NCBI RefSeq assembly: GCF_000189635.1
Contig: NW_002476516.1
Span: 84,634 to 148,633 of the forward strand
Source of the DNA: Tetrahymena thermophila SB210
Taxonomy: Eukaryota; Ciliophora; Oligohymenophorea; Hymenostomatida; Tetrahymenidae
Reading direction: 5' to 3'
DNA: 64,000 nt
Under the pieces are notes generated by a model, which worked only from the letters and a program-made list of their open reading frames with translations, searched no databases and was not told the origin of the DNA. Both the position numbers and the translations under genes were made by a program. Positions 37,341-48,792 of the stretch are shown here, in pieces. The first letter of the stretch is position 1. Each line of letters starts with the position of its first letter.

Positions 37341-38480
37341 TCAGATAGCAACCCAACCACCATCAACACAAATAGCTTCACCTCTAATTTCAGAAGCAGA
37401 GTCAGAGCAGAGGAAGAGGGCAGTTTCACCAATTTATTCAGGTCTAACGAATTATTGAGAGGGTTGCTTTTCCTTAAGTAAAGCTTTAGCACCTTCTTCG
37501 AAAGTGGTGTTATTCTTTTAGGATAAGGCTTCAATTTATTTCTTAATTAAGTCAGTAAGGACCCAACCAGGGCAAATGGCATTGCAAGTTACACCTAAAT
37601 TTTTATAAATAAATTATTGAATTAACATATTGCTTCATATTTGGTAATAAAATTTTCAATAGCTATCTTTGAATATTTGCTTATACTTGCTATTTTTAGT
37701 ATTTTTGAATAAAATAATTACCAGTTTGGGCATTTTCCAAAGCAACAACCTTGGTCAAACCAATAACACCGTGCTTACTGGCAACATAAGGAGCCTTGTT
37801 GACTGAAGCAACCTTACCTATTGTTTTAAATTATAACGAATTAGAATAAAAGACCTAATATATGATTTTTATTTACCATGTACTGAAGCAATGTTAATAA
37901 TTCTACCCCAGTTTCTCTTTTTCATGTGAGGGATACAGTATTTAATGGTGTAGAAGTTAGAGGATAAGTTTAAGGCAATAATCTTTTCGTACATATCTTC
38001 AGGCCTTTTTATTATGAAATATGTTTAATAATAAGTTGAAGACAAGTTATTTTCAATTTTATTCTGAAAAATATATTTTAAGATAGTGATGCAAATACGT
38101 TTTTAGCAAATTAATGGTCACTAAAAGTGAAATTTATTTATATTTTAAATGAATTTTATATCTTACATGTCTTCAATAGGGGTAACGTGTTACATACCAG
38201 CATTGTTGATGAGGATATCAACTCCACCGAAAGTTTTATTGACGTGTTCGATCATTTACTTAATTTCAGTAGGTTTCATTAAGTTGTAGTTAGCATAGAT
38301 GGACTTAACCTTGTAAGTGTTTTCGATGTTTTGTCTGATTCTTTCGATTTCATTGGCATCACCAAAACCATTTAAAACAATGTTTGCACCAGCCTTAGCT
38401 AAGGTGTGAGCACATGCAAGACCAATACCACTGGTGGAACCAGTAATCAAAGCAACTTTGTTGGAGAGATTTGCTAACAT
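37341..38480 (-). CDS. 3-hydroxybutyrate dehydrogenase, SDR family, 263 residues
   Basis: It oxidises (R)-3-hydroxybutyrate to acetoacetate with NAD+. Four exons are resolved: 38167-38480, 37877-38004, 37722-37817 and 37341-37594. The frame closes at 264 codons. Classic short-chain dehydrogenase features are present: NAD-binding TGSTSGIG, LINNAG, INIAS with the catalytic serine, YVASK with the catalytic Tyr and Lys, ICPGWV after it, and a C-terminal VDGGW. Blocks such as NIVLNGFGDANEIE, AGMQHVTPIEDM, NAICPGWVLTDL and LLKEKQPSQQFV closely resemble bacterial BDH rather than the animal mitochondrial enzyme. No targeting peptide is evident, so it is probably cytosolic. Codon use is biased (C-ending, AAG), indicating good expression. 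Confidence 0.93.
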
Positions 38481-38919
38481 TTATTTGTTTTTACTTTTTT
38501 TATGTTTTTTTTTAATTTAGGAGAAGTATATATATCCTTAAAGTTTTTATTTATTAAAAATTATTTTGAAATTTATGGATTGAAGAAAATTGTGATTTCT
38601 ATTTATACAACTCGCTCTTTGATAGTACTTTTGTAATTAAATGATGTTAAATTTTATCAAATAGAAGAATAAAAAATTTACGACGCCTTGATATGAAATA
38701 AAGTTTTCAGTGAATTCATCAGATGATAAATGAACTAAGCATATTGAGTTACTTATTTAAAATGCAAATTCTTAATTTCTGAATCAAAAAGGTTTAGATC
38801 CTTATTGGTTTGTTAGTGCTTTATATTTAGTAATTCCTTTTACTATTTAGCATTCTGAAAGATATTTGATATTTTTTAAGAGGAAAACTTTTAACATACA
38901 ATAAATTTAAAAACAGTAT

Positions 38920-39111
38920 ATGCCAAATAAAGTCACATTTAATTCTACTAAAGGTTTTTAGGAGCTTTTAAGTATATTTGAAGTTGAAAATAAATAGGAA
39001 GAGTGGAGAAACTCCTCTCTGAATAACAAAAATAGAAGAAAATATGCAATTTACAAAGAGGAAAATAAATAAATAAAATGTGATTTGTTTGTATGTTTGT
39101 TATTTTAATGA
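38920..39111 (+). CDS. Small unknown protein, 63 residues
   Basis: A complete frame, ATG 38920-38922 to TGA 39109-39111: MPNKVTFNSTKGFQELLSIF, then an acidic/basic stretch (EVENKQEEWRNSS, RRKYAIYKEENK) and a short hydrophobic end. It is rich in E, K, N and W-containing segments, unlike neighbouring chance frames. The overlapping minus frame is His/Phe-rich and less protein-like. No family is recognised. It lies head-to-head with the dehydrogenase gene, 440 bases from that start. Confidence 0.45.
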
Positions 39112-39631
39112 TCAATTGCATCATCCTCCGATTTGATTGTGGATGATTATGATGAGAGCAAAAGGTTGTGCAAGTTTTAATTAAATTTAATATAAGGTTG
39201 CAAAATTTTTTTAAATTTACAGAAATTTTCACTAGTGTGATCCTAATTACGCAAGATTTATAGATAGCGTAAGCGATTTCGTAAGGTTTCGTAGGAAATT
39301 AAATTTAATTAAAGGAGAAGATAAATTCGTTAATAGAATCAAACAGTAAAAATTAATTACTAATTTAATAAGTAAAGCAAGTACGTAGATCTAAATTTTA
39401 TTGTTTCAAGTACTTGACGTATCTATATGTCGTCTACTTACTGTTTATTGCATATAGAATCACAAGAAGTTTCTCTTTTAAAGATATTTATTTATATACA
39501 TTTTTTTTACAAAAGAAAGCTATTACCAAAAGGGATGCATATAAATTCTAATCTTTTGAGAAATAATTTAAATAATCGGGCTCTAAATATAATAATTTTA
39601 GTGTTAGCTGCGAAGTTATAGGAATGAGCCA
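39112..39631. other. Intergenic / 3' flank of coiled-coil gene
   Basis: Contains a short unusual block at 39248-39294 with repeated CGTAAG/GTAAGG-like motifs (GATAGCGTAAGCGATTTCGT). The minus frame downstream of the coiled-coil stop stays open for about 130 codons (see findings). A 64-codon plus frame at 39427 is not convincing. Confidence 0.35.
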
Positions 39632-42029
39632 TCATTTTACGCCATTTTTCTTTTTTTATGTTGTTTAGAAATTAGATAGGACTCTTATTGACTCTCGAAC
39701 TTAGTTAAATTATTTTTATGGACTTGCATGCTAATTTAGCTTCGAAAAATCAGCTTAGCATTGCAACTTAAAATGGGAAGGCATCATTAAAGAATCTGCT
39801 TCTTTCTCCTAATCCACTAATAAAAAATGGATATTACAAAAAAATTTATTTTTATTAAAATAAGTAAGATTCATCAATAACTTCTTTGGCAATTTTCTAT
39901 TTGAAAATCTCAAAAAGAAGAAAATTGTTATTTATGCTTTAAATTTAAAATGTGGATAATACGAGCCATTAAAAAGAAAATTAAAGCAACCTACTAAAAA
40001 AAATAAATTAAAATTTAATTAAATATTTTGTTAGCTCTATATATCTTATGATCAATAAAAAGTAAATGGTTTTTGAGAATTATAGGGAAAATTTGAACTA
40101 AGCAATATTTAAATTAATTAATCTAAAATATGTCTAATAGATAATAAAAACAACAAATATTACTCTTGTCCAAGTAGTCTATGAGTTATTTTTATTTCTT
40201 TTCTCTATCCATAATTTTAACATAATTAAAAGGTAATCTAGTAGTAGTATTATTTAAAGAGGTAGCGCTATTGACAACATTCGTAAATGTCATTTTCTTT
40301 TTGGATTTCCTTACGTTAGCAAATTTAGTTTCTTGCAATCTATTATATATGACATTTGTCAGTGTAGTTTTCTTTTCAATTGTTCCAAAAAAATCTAAAA
40401 CGTTATTCGGATGAATATTCATATGAATGTTCTCCCTTAGAAATTCATCTGACATGACATTTAATTCACGGAGCATTGGTGGTATTAGCTTGCAAAATAC
40501 ATACAGATCTTCTTCAATCTCGATATTGTTCTCTTTAATACGTTTTTATGTATCTTATATTTATTTTATATCTCTTATGAGTCTATCTTTTTCTGTAGTT
40601 ATTAATTTCTTCTAATCCATTTAACGGATCAAATCATCTTTTTATTCTTGATAATTAAATATCTCTGTCTCAATTTCTTGTATCTGTTTCCTTAATGAAC
40701 TTATTTCTCCATTTAAATATTCGCTTTGCTTGTAATGCTCCTCGATTTAGTCTTCATTTTTCTTATAATCAAGTTTAAACTAATCTATCGACTCTGTATT
40801 TGTCATTAATAAGAGCTTTTTGATTTATTCGCTTTTATTATCACATTCTGCTTTATCATTATTTACCTTTGCAATTAACTCTTTCTTCAACTTTAAAAAA
40901 TTCTCATACTTCATCTCTTGGATTCTACTTAAATTTTGGGTTTGATTGGGTTCTAGCTTTGACTCAAAATTATTCTCTTCCTCTTCCTCATCTTCTTCAT
41001 CTAAAGCTTCTTTAATTTTTGAGTTATCGACTTAAATTTAGCTAGTCAATTCTTCTATATTATAAATTTCATTAGGCTTACTTAGCATTTAGCTTTCATA
41101 TGCGATTTTAAATAGCTATTACTCCTTTTCCATCAGCTTAGTAATCATGGCATTGACTTCTTCCTATTTCTTTAACTCATACCCATTTAGAGTGTTGTCT
41201 AATACAAATTATTTTATCAATTCCTCTTTTTACTTCATATCTCTTTCTAAATTTTTAAATACATTATCGAAAAATGCTCTTTCATTCCTTGAGATCTTAA
41301 CTTCTTCCTTTAATTTCTATATCTCAGCAATCATTTTGTTATTTTTAGCCTTAAGTTTATCTAACTTCTGCTAATACAATTTTCTCTATTACGATATTTG
41401 TTCTTATTCACTTATTTATTGACCAATTTAGTGTTATCCTTAGCCAACCTTTAAGTTCTTTTGCTAAATATTCAGCTGTACCTTTTCAATCTCCTTCCTT
41501 AACAACTCCTAATTCATAAATTTAAAGTTATAATTCTACTTTAGAGAATAGCCTTAAAAGTAGCAAATGTATTATAAATTTTGTAATTTTTACCTATCTC
41601 TCTAATTCTATTAATATTTTTTTTGTCCATTACTATCCCTGTTCCTATATTTTTTATATCTTTTACTTCTACGTTACATCTTCGATTTCGTTTTTCTTAA
41701 CAACAAAATTCTGTATATAAAAAATAAAATGAATGTTTTAGTTTCGAATTTTTAAATTGCTTACGATTTTCTCTTTAATTCTATTATTATCCAGCTTGTA
41801 TTTTTTTATTTAGTCCCTTTTTTATAAATGTAAGTTGGTTTAGTAAAATAGCCTTCATCTCTCATAAATTATTCCTACTATAATTTGAAAATATACTTTA
41901 CCAGTTACTTAGCATTTTTGAACCTTAGGCGACAGATATTAAAGTGATGTCTTTAATCAGCTAATCAGTGCCCTACAAATTTTATTTACAATAAACTCCT
42001 CCATGTTTTTTTTCATCTTTTTAATCCAT
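39632..42029 (-). CDS. Long coiled-coil protein, possibly dynein-arm docking (CCDC63/114-like)
   Basis: The gene is multi-exon. The last exon (39632-39816) joins in phase to the main exon at a GTAATA donor (40163) across a 347-nt intron and ends FQTTQKKKNGVK. The main exon, from 40164 to about 41530, is almost all heptad-type coiled coil (KKNEDQIEEHYKQSEYLNGE, DLIRQMDQKKLITTEKDRL), with an acidic run DEEDEEEEENN. Near the C-terminus the coil breaks at PNNVLDFFGTIEKKT, which resembles the 'I..FLG.IE.RTNE' block of outer-dynein-arm docking subunits. That resemblance is weak and by eye. Smaller 5' exons contain DEGYFTKPTYIYKKGTK and NVEVKDIKNIGTGIVMDKK; the start at ATG 42027-42029 is tentative because the first junction could not be phased. 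Confidence 0.65.
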
Positions 42030-42570
42030 TAAAAAAAAGATTTACGTCTATTTCTTACAATAGCTACCACTTTCACTTTAATTCTAATAGATTAAATAAT
42101 TTTTTATCAATGTAATTGAATATATTTGAATAATAATACTAGCTGAAAGTTAAAATTTGTAATCAAAAAATTTACAACTAAAAAACCATTAATAATAATT
42201 TTTTAAAATGAAAAAAAATATTTTACTACAAAAAGCATAAAATATTCTTAATATCTACAACGAAGCTAAGTAAGTAAATATATGATTAAATTAAATTACA
42301 CTATTGACTTATATAAAAAAAGCAGATTTACTTTACAATTTTATAATATAAATTCAAGTATTAAGTTATATTCTATTGTAATAATTATTTATTTATTTAA
42401 TAATGATTTGAGTGATTTTAAATTCCATTTATTTTTTATAATTATAATCTATAATATATTCTATAAAAACAATATAATTCATATCTATGTTTGTTAATAT
42501 TTATTGAATATAATCAATCTATTTATAGTTGTTCAAAAACTTAATTAATAATATAATAAGTTAATGTCAT
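42030..42570. other. AT-rich intergenic stretch
   Basis: A 71-codon plus frame at 42282 is Ile/Tyr/Asn-rich and looks like chance. Nothing else is seen. Confidence 0.5.
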
Positions 42571-44040
42571 TCACATCTTTTTTTTATTGTTTCCTAATGC
42601 CATTGTTTATCCTTTTTATGTTGGTTAATTCTTTTTTAGAGAAACAGTAGATCTTGCATATTTTGCTGCAGCTTGAGGATCTATATATGATGGTGATTTT
42701 TAATGTCTTCCAAATGGTTTATGAGGATCAATTAGCGATTTACCAGCTCCACCTGATAAAATCAATCTGTTGCTTTCTGTAGAGTTCTAATAGCGATTTT
42801 CAAAACTACCATTGTTTTCTTAGTTTTCACTTGTATATTGCAAAGTAGTGTTAAAAGCAGTTTAAGGTGTATTTAAGAATTATTGTTTTTAATTATATGT
42901 ATTGCTGTAATGGCCCTACTATTAATGCATCTAGGCATTCTATAAGTTCTAAAATTGCTTATTTTAGATTTAATGTTGCTAAGAATTTTTAGCTTATTCT
43001 TCTCTTTACTATGATTGTTGATAATAATCTAAATCTAAGTTTTCATGATTTTATTCTGAATATAACAATTCGTTATATTCATTAAAGTTTCTATTATAGT
43101 AATTATTTTTTTATTATAAGGGTTTTCGGGAGTTATTTGAGTATACGCCATTGTTTTAGTTTTCTAAATTTGATTAGCTAGGAGTGTTGCTCATTTAGTG
43201 ATTGCTGAAATTATTCTAAAAATCTCTACCACTAAATTGCTCAGAGCTATTGTAAGCACTTTAAGGATTCTATACTTATTACTAGTTTAACTGTTTTTTC
43301 ATAAAATTAGCGTTATTTTTAGTAGAATTTAAATTGTTATTATTCTTGTCATAATTGCTTAACTAAATCTAGCTATAAGCTCTTGTCATTTTTTCTTTAG
43401 GCTATTGCTGGTTGTTTCTTTCATATTGATTTTACATTTAGTTTTGATAGTAATTATTATCAGAGACGTACTCTTATTAAGATTATTGGTGAGATTAATC
43501 TACGCCATTTAATTGATCTTGCAAAATTCTTATTTATTCTTTTAAATTTTAAATCTCCATATCTTTATTTTAGTCAATACTCTTTAAAATTTCACTTGCT
43601 TTAGTAGATTTCTCTAAATTGTTAATTTTAACCTACAAATCTGATATTTACTGCTTCTACTGTTAGTTAATCGCTTCTAAATTAATGTTATCAGTCTTCA
43701 AATTTTAAACTGAGTTTTCATATTGTTTTAATTTAAAGATAATTCCATTAGATTGCTACAAATTATGATCTGATTCCATGTAATCTATGATTTCTTCATC
43801 ATTTAAAAACTGTAAAAACTTGTCTTTTAGATTTGAATACTTTTTTCTTAACTCGCTATTTTAAAGCATTAATTCAGCAGCTATCTTGTTAGAATTTTTC
43901 AATTCCTCAGCTAAAATCTTAGTCTTTTCTATCAAGTCGGCTATTATAGCATTTAATTTATTATCTGTAAGCAATCTTGCATCGCTTTTTCTAGACATAT
44001 TGTCTTTATTATTAGGACTTGTCTGATATTGATCTTCCAT
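42571..44040 (-). CDS. Q/N-rich coiled-coil protein, 489 residues
   Basis: A single uninterrupted frame of exactly 490 codons (ATG 44038-44040, TGA 42571-42573). Residues about 25-200 form coiled coil (LIEKTKILAEELKNSNKIAA; LQVKINNLEKSTKASEIL). Residues about 200-430 are low-complexity Q/N/Y/S, with runs such as NNQQQPKEK. A conserved-looking basic tail follows: LSGGAGKSLIDPHKPFGRHQ, KSPSYIDPQAAAKYARST and a KKKM end. The tail, with its P-F-G-R-H and Y-I-D-P elements, looks like a short linear-motif region of cytoskeletal proteins. I do not recognise the family. Many of the glutamines are TAA/TAG codons, so standard-code tools fragment it. It is 542 bases upstream of the coiled-coil gene on the same strand. 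Confidence 0.8.
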
Positions 44041-45673
44041 TTAAAAAAAATTATTAAAAGAAGTTATTGATTATTTTAATTTTCTTAAAAATTGTTATTA
44101 ATTAATTTAAAATTTTCAATTAAACTAAATAAAAACTTAAAATTTTCGTTTAATACTAATAAATATAAGCTTTTAACAAACAGATTGATATTAACTATTT
44201 CCTTTTTTTTTGTTTGATATTTCTTATTTAGTAGATTTAATTTTTTTCAATACAAATCCTTTTTTGAAATCATAAGATCAACGTAACAAAATAAAATAAA
44301 TGTAAAAAAATTTTATTTTATTTTTATAAACAAAAAGCGTTATATTATAACAAAGTGATAGAAATTATATTTATTAAATATTTTAAAAATCAAATTAGTT
44401 GATATTTGTTTCAGATAGCTTAAAAATTAGTATTTAATTTTCAAATTTTCATAATAAAGTTAATAAAATTGTTAAATTCTATTTCTTTTTGTTAAAGTTA
44501 AGAGTGATTCTTAACTGTTGCTAGAAAAATAAAATTTTAATTTATTGATATTTAATTGCTTTTATATTTTTTATATTTTTTTTAAATACAATATAATCAA
44601 ATTAATTTAGAAAAAGAAAAAAAGTTAAAATAAATTCATTATTTTAAAAATGTTAAGTTAAAAATTTTTATTAATTTTAAATTAGATCAATCAATAATAA
44701 AACTATTTCTAATACTAATTTCAAGCAAAATGTCTATTAGTTTATTGAATAAATAAGAAGCATTAGAGATATTAAGTGTAAATTATGCTTTTTTCACTTA
44801 TATTGTATTTAAATTTTTTATGTAAAAAATAAATATGAATACTTAATTATATTCTAAATATTAAAAAGTAATTATTGATTAAAAGCTAAAGTATAATATA
44901 TATTTTAATTTCTAGTAATATTTTTACTAAGCATTTAATTGTATTTATAAAAAAGACAAATAATTCTTGCAGAAAAATTGAATTAAAATATTAAATTAAA
45001 TATTTTTATAAGCTTTTTTTATTTTAATTTTTAAAATACAATTTATATTTTCTTGATGAATTTATAAGGAAAAACAAGTGAATTTTATTTAAAGATTTGA
45101 TTAAAATTATAATTTTAAATTCAGAATTAATTACAATCTTATCAATCACAAAAGATTAATCTAATTAAATTAGTTAACACAGATTATAAATGATAAGAAA
45201 AATAGAGAGATTTTTATTTTGGTGTTTTAATGAAGGTTGATGCCTGATTATTAATAATTAGAAAGAAGAGATAATTAAGAAGAAGAATTCTAACATATAT
45301 TAGAATGTAATGTTAAAAATCTTTTTTATAAAAATTATTGGTAGTTATAAGAAACACTCAAAAAGCGGGATAAATTTTACATTAAATATTAGTGGTATAT
45401 ATTATTTTATAAACTAATCTAATTTTATGCGTTAAAAACCTCCAATGAAATCACTATTTAGCAAATTAATTTGTAAAATAAAAAAAATATTAATATTTTT
45501 TAATAGTTCTTCATTATAATTTCAATTAAAAATCAAGAAAATAGAAATATCATCTTAAGACTAATAGAATTATATAATATTTTAGAATACTTCTATATCT
45601 TTTTACATAAGCAGCATCTAACGAGTTTTTAAATAAATACAACGTTCTCTTTCATTATATAACACTAATTTAA
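44041..45673. other. Divergent intergenic region
   Basis: 1.6 kb of AT-rich sequence separates the Q/N-rich gene (minus) from the STPGR gene (plus). A long plus frame crosses 45230-46040, but it runs out of frame through true STPGR exons and is therefore a chance frame. No gene. Confidence 0.5.
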
Positions 45674-47719
45674 ATGGTTTCTGCATGGTCTATTCCAAAA
45701 GCTAGAAGATGTACTTACTTACTTCATTCATTCATTTTAGCATTTTTTATGAATATAAAATATACAAATTAAAATATTAGAATCTCTTTCAACCTCAAAT
45801 AAATTAAACCCTGGTCCAGGCACATATAGTCCTGAAAACACAAATAGATCGCACAATGCCTCATTAACATAATCTCCACTCTCTCTTTATAAAAATAATC
45901 CTGCTTTTTCGTAAGCAAGAATAGCTTTAAATTAGTTTAAATAGATAATATTTGCAAACATTTAAGTTTATTTCTGATTAGATCATAAATCAATAGCATA
46001 ATTATAAATTAATGATACAACTAACTAAAATTTTATAATGATTTAGAATAGGAAAAGAAAAAAGGCAATCCTTTATTTAAGGGATTGGACCTGGCTCAGG
46101 GAAGTACCAGATTGAGAATAAAGTAAATAAATATATTAAATAAATATAAAAATATAGACTTTAAACTCACTTAATATAAATTTATGTAGTTTTAGTTTAA
46201 AACTTCTCCAAAGTATTCTTTTGGTTTAAAGACTTCAACCAACTTTAACAACAGCTCAATAACACCTTCTCCAAATACATATAATTCTAATGATCAATAT
46301 GTTTCAAGAAAGTCACCAAGATATAGGTAAATATTCTTAAATACTAATATTTACAATTTAAATACTTGATAAATCAAATAACTAATGTAATGTTAAATAC
46401 TTATAAAATAGCATAGGGGTAAGTAGAGAATAAAGTCCTACTGATTTATTTAGAAAACTTAAAATAATGACTCCAGGTCCTGGATAATATGATTAATAAT
46501 CTACTTTAAATTCAACTATGGGAAAGTATAACAAAAACATAAATAAATATATTTGCAAAATTAACAAAATATTTTTATTCAAAAAGAACTTTTGGAAGAG
46601 AAAAAAGAGTAAATACTCTTCCTGATACACCAGGTCCTGGAACATATGATAACAACAAATTTATAGCTTATTTAGAAAATCCTCCCCAATACAGCTTTGG
46701 TAGTGAAAAAAGAACTAAAACTTTTGAGAGCTCAACACCAGCGCCTGGAGTAAATTATAATTAAATAAAAAAAATTTTTCTTACTTTAAAATAAATAGAC
46801 TTACGAAATTGATAAATCAGCGATGATAAAAGTAGGCGGGTTTATCAGTAAAAATGGTAGGTGCTAAACAGATTATAGTTAAACTCCTGGACCTGGCAAA
46901 TATAATTAAGATATGAGCAGTATTAAAAGAAAATCAGAGAACCCTGTTTTTGGTAAATCACTTAGATCATCACCAACCAGAAACGATTCTCCAGGACCAA
47001 ATGAATATAAGTAAGTATTTTTCATTAAAACAGATAAAAAATAATTGAAATTTATAGGATACCTCCAATAGATATTTACAAAAAGAGAACATCAAATAAC
47101 ACAATATTTGGTAAGAGTGAGAGACCAAGATTATCATCAATAGGAAATCCAGGTAAAATAGAATTAAAAAGAATCATCGAATTTTAAATTTAATAATTTT
47201 TGAAAGGACCTGGATAATACAAGGAAAAGACTATGTGGAATACTGGAATAGAAGTAAAAAATAAATAAATAGGTATTTTACCATATTAAATTATTATTAA
47301 CTCATAAAATAGTTCACAATGAGCGGAAGAAAGAATGATTTGAATCTAAATAATACACCAGGCCCTGCATTTTATGATCCAAGCATAAAACCAATAAAAA
47401 TACAAACTTAAAATATATTGTAAATATAAGGGCTATTATTTATTGTTATTAAAAATTAAATATTATAATAAACAGATTTGGAAAGAGTAAGAGAGATTCA
47501 CCTGAATGCAGGTTTTACAACAATTCCTAAGCCCCTGGACCTGGAAATTATTAATTATTGAACAATTCTATTATTAAATAAGAACCTAAATTTTCTTTTA
47601 CAAAAGCTAGAAGAGGATCTATAAAATCTTAAAGCATAACACCAGGACCTGCTGATTACAAGATCCCTCCAACTTTTGCAGATGTTCCTAAATATTTACT
47701 AAATAATGTTAATAACTGA
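45674..47719 (+). CDS. Sperm-tail PG-rich repeat (STPGR/SHIPPO, ODF3-like) protein
   Basis: Proteins of this family line the doublet microtubules of cilia. Twelve copies of the P-G-P-G-x-Y core are readable: LNPGPGTYSPE, IGPGSGKYQI, PSPNTYNSN, TPGPGQYDQ, TPGPGTYDN, TPAPGVNYN, TPGPGKYNQ, SPGPNEYK, GPGQYKEK, TPGPAFYDP, APGPGNYQL and TPGPADYKI. Between them are 'F-G-K-S/A-x-R' elements (YSFGSEKR-like). It starts MVSAWSIPKARR at ATG 45674-45676 and ends IPPTFADVPKYLL...NN at TGA 47717-47719; the P-T-F-x-D-V-P end is typical of SHIPPO proteins. About ten small exons are separated by 45-80 nt introns, and the introns fall mostly between repeats. An axonemal location is inferred from the family. Confidence 0.88.
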
Positions 47720-48792
47720 GGAGCTGCGAAATGAATTAATAATAATGATAATTATTAATGATCTTTATTAAAAGGTTTTAAAAAAATACAAAATTACATT
47801 TAAAAAACTTTATATTATCAAATCAATCTTAAGTTTTAAATATATTAGAAAATAAATTTCTTAGCTTAAAAGCAAAGACGAAATAATAAAAAATGTGTCA
47901 TTTGAATATTACTTGGGCAAAACAATTTATGAAATATTTAAATAAGTTAGAGTTTTTAATAATTTATAAATATAAATCATTACTTATAAACTACTTTACG
48001 TGTATACATACATATTTATAGCTTCTTTATATCGAAATTAAATTATGCTTTTTTTTAAATTTTAATAATTTTTTTACTGATTAAATTATTCTAATTTCTA
48101 TTAGAAAAGAAAGAAACATTTTACTCATTAATATTGATAAAGAACAACTAAAGATATTAACATAAATTTTTTTTTATTTAAAGAGGGTATTATTTAAATA
48201 TATTTGATAAATTAGTTTTTAAGGTTATAGATTAAAATTCTAAATGTATTTACTTAAGGAAATATAAGCATTTAGTTGGCCAAATTATCATATGTATAAA
48301 TCCTAATAAGAGAGTAAATTAAAAATTTGATATACCAAATGTGAAAGAAGAATTTATATGAAATGTTAATCAAAGTAAAATTCTTACTTTTTAATTTAAT
48401 TAGTTTTTCATGAACTATTTATATCCATTAATCTATAGAAACAAATTTTTGAAATTAAAGGATTATACAAAAAATGAATAATTACAAAAAAATCAAAGAA
48501 AAGATGCCCCCATAACTTATTTAGATTAATATAGTGAACTAAAGGAATGATAGCTATTTATTTAATTATTTCTAAATATTTTTTTTTTTTCTGCTTTATC
48601 ATATTATTTAGTTTAAATGAAAAATCTTTTTAGAAAAATACAAGTTTTTTTTAGTAAATTTGATAAAATAAAAAAAACTAAAAACTCAAAAAGAGATTAA
48701 GAAACAAGAATTAGCGGCAAGGTGAGCAAACTTAAATTAAATTAATAAATTAGTATTGAAGGGATTGAAAAGTAACAAAGAAATATACTAAA
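47720..48792. other. AT-rich intergenic stretch
   Basis: 3' flank of the STPGR gene and promoter side of the BAH-PHD gene. No gene is seen; frames here are F/I/Q-rich. Confidence 0.5.

Noticed and set aside
38948-39232. 94-residue minus-strand frame
   Set aside because: His/Phe/Leu-rich composition; the overlapping plus frame at 38920-39111 is more protein-like.
45230-46040. Plus-strand frame of more than 240 codons overlapping the start of the STPGR gene
   Set aside because: It runs out of frame through verified STPGR exons, so it is a chance frame; it served as an internal control for how long such frames get.
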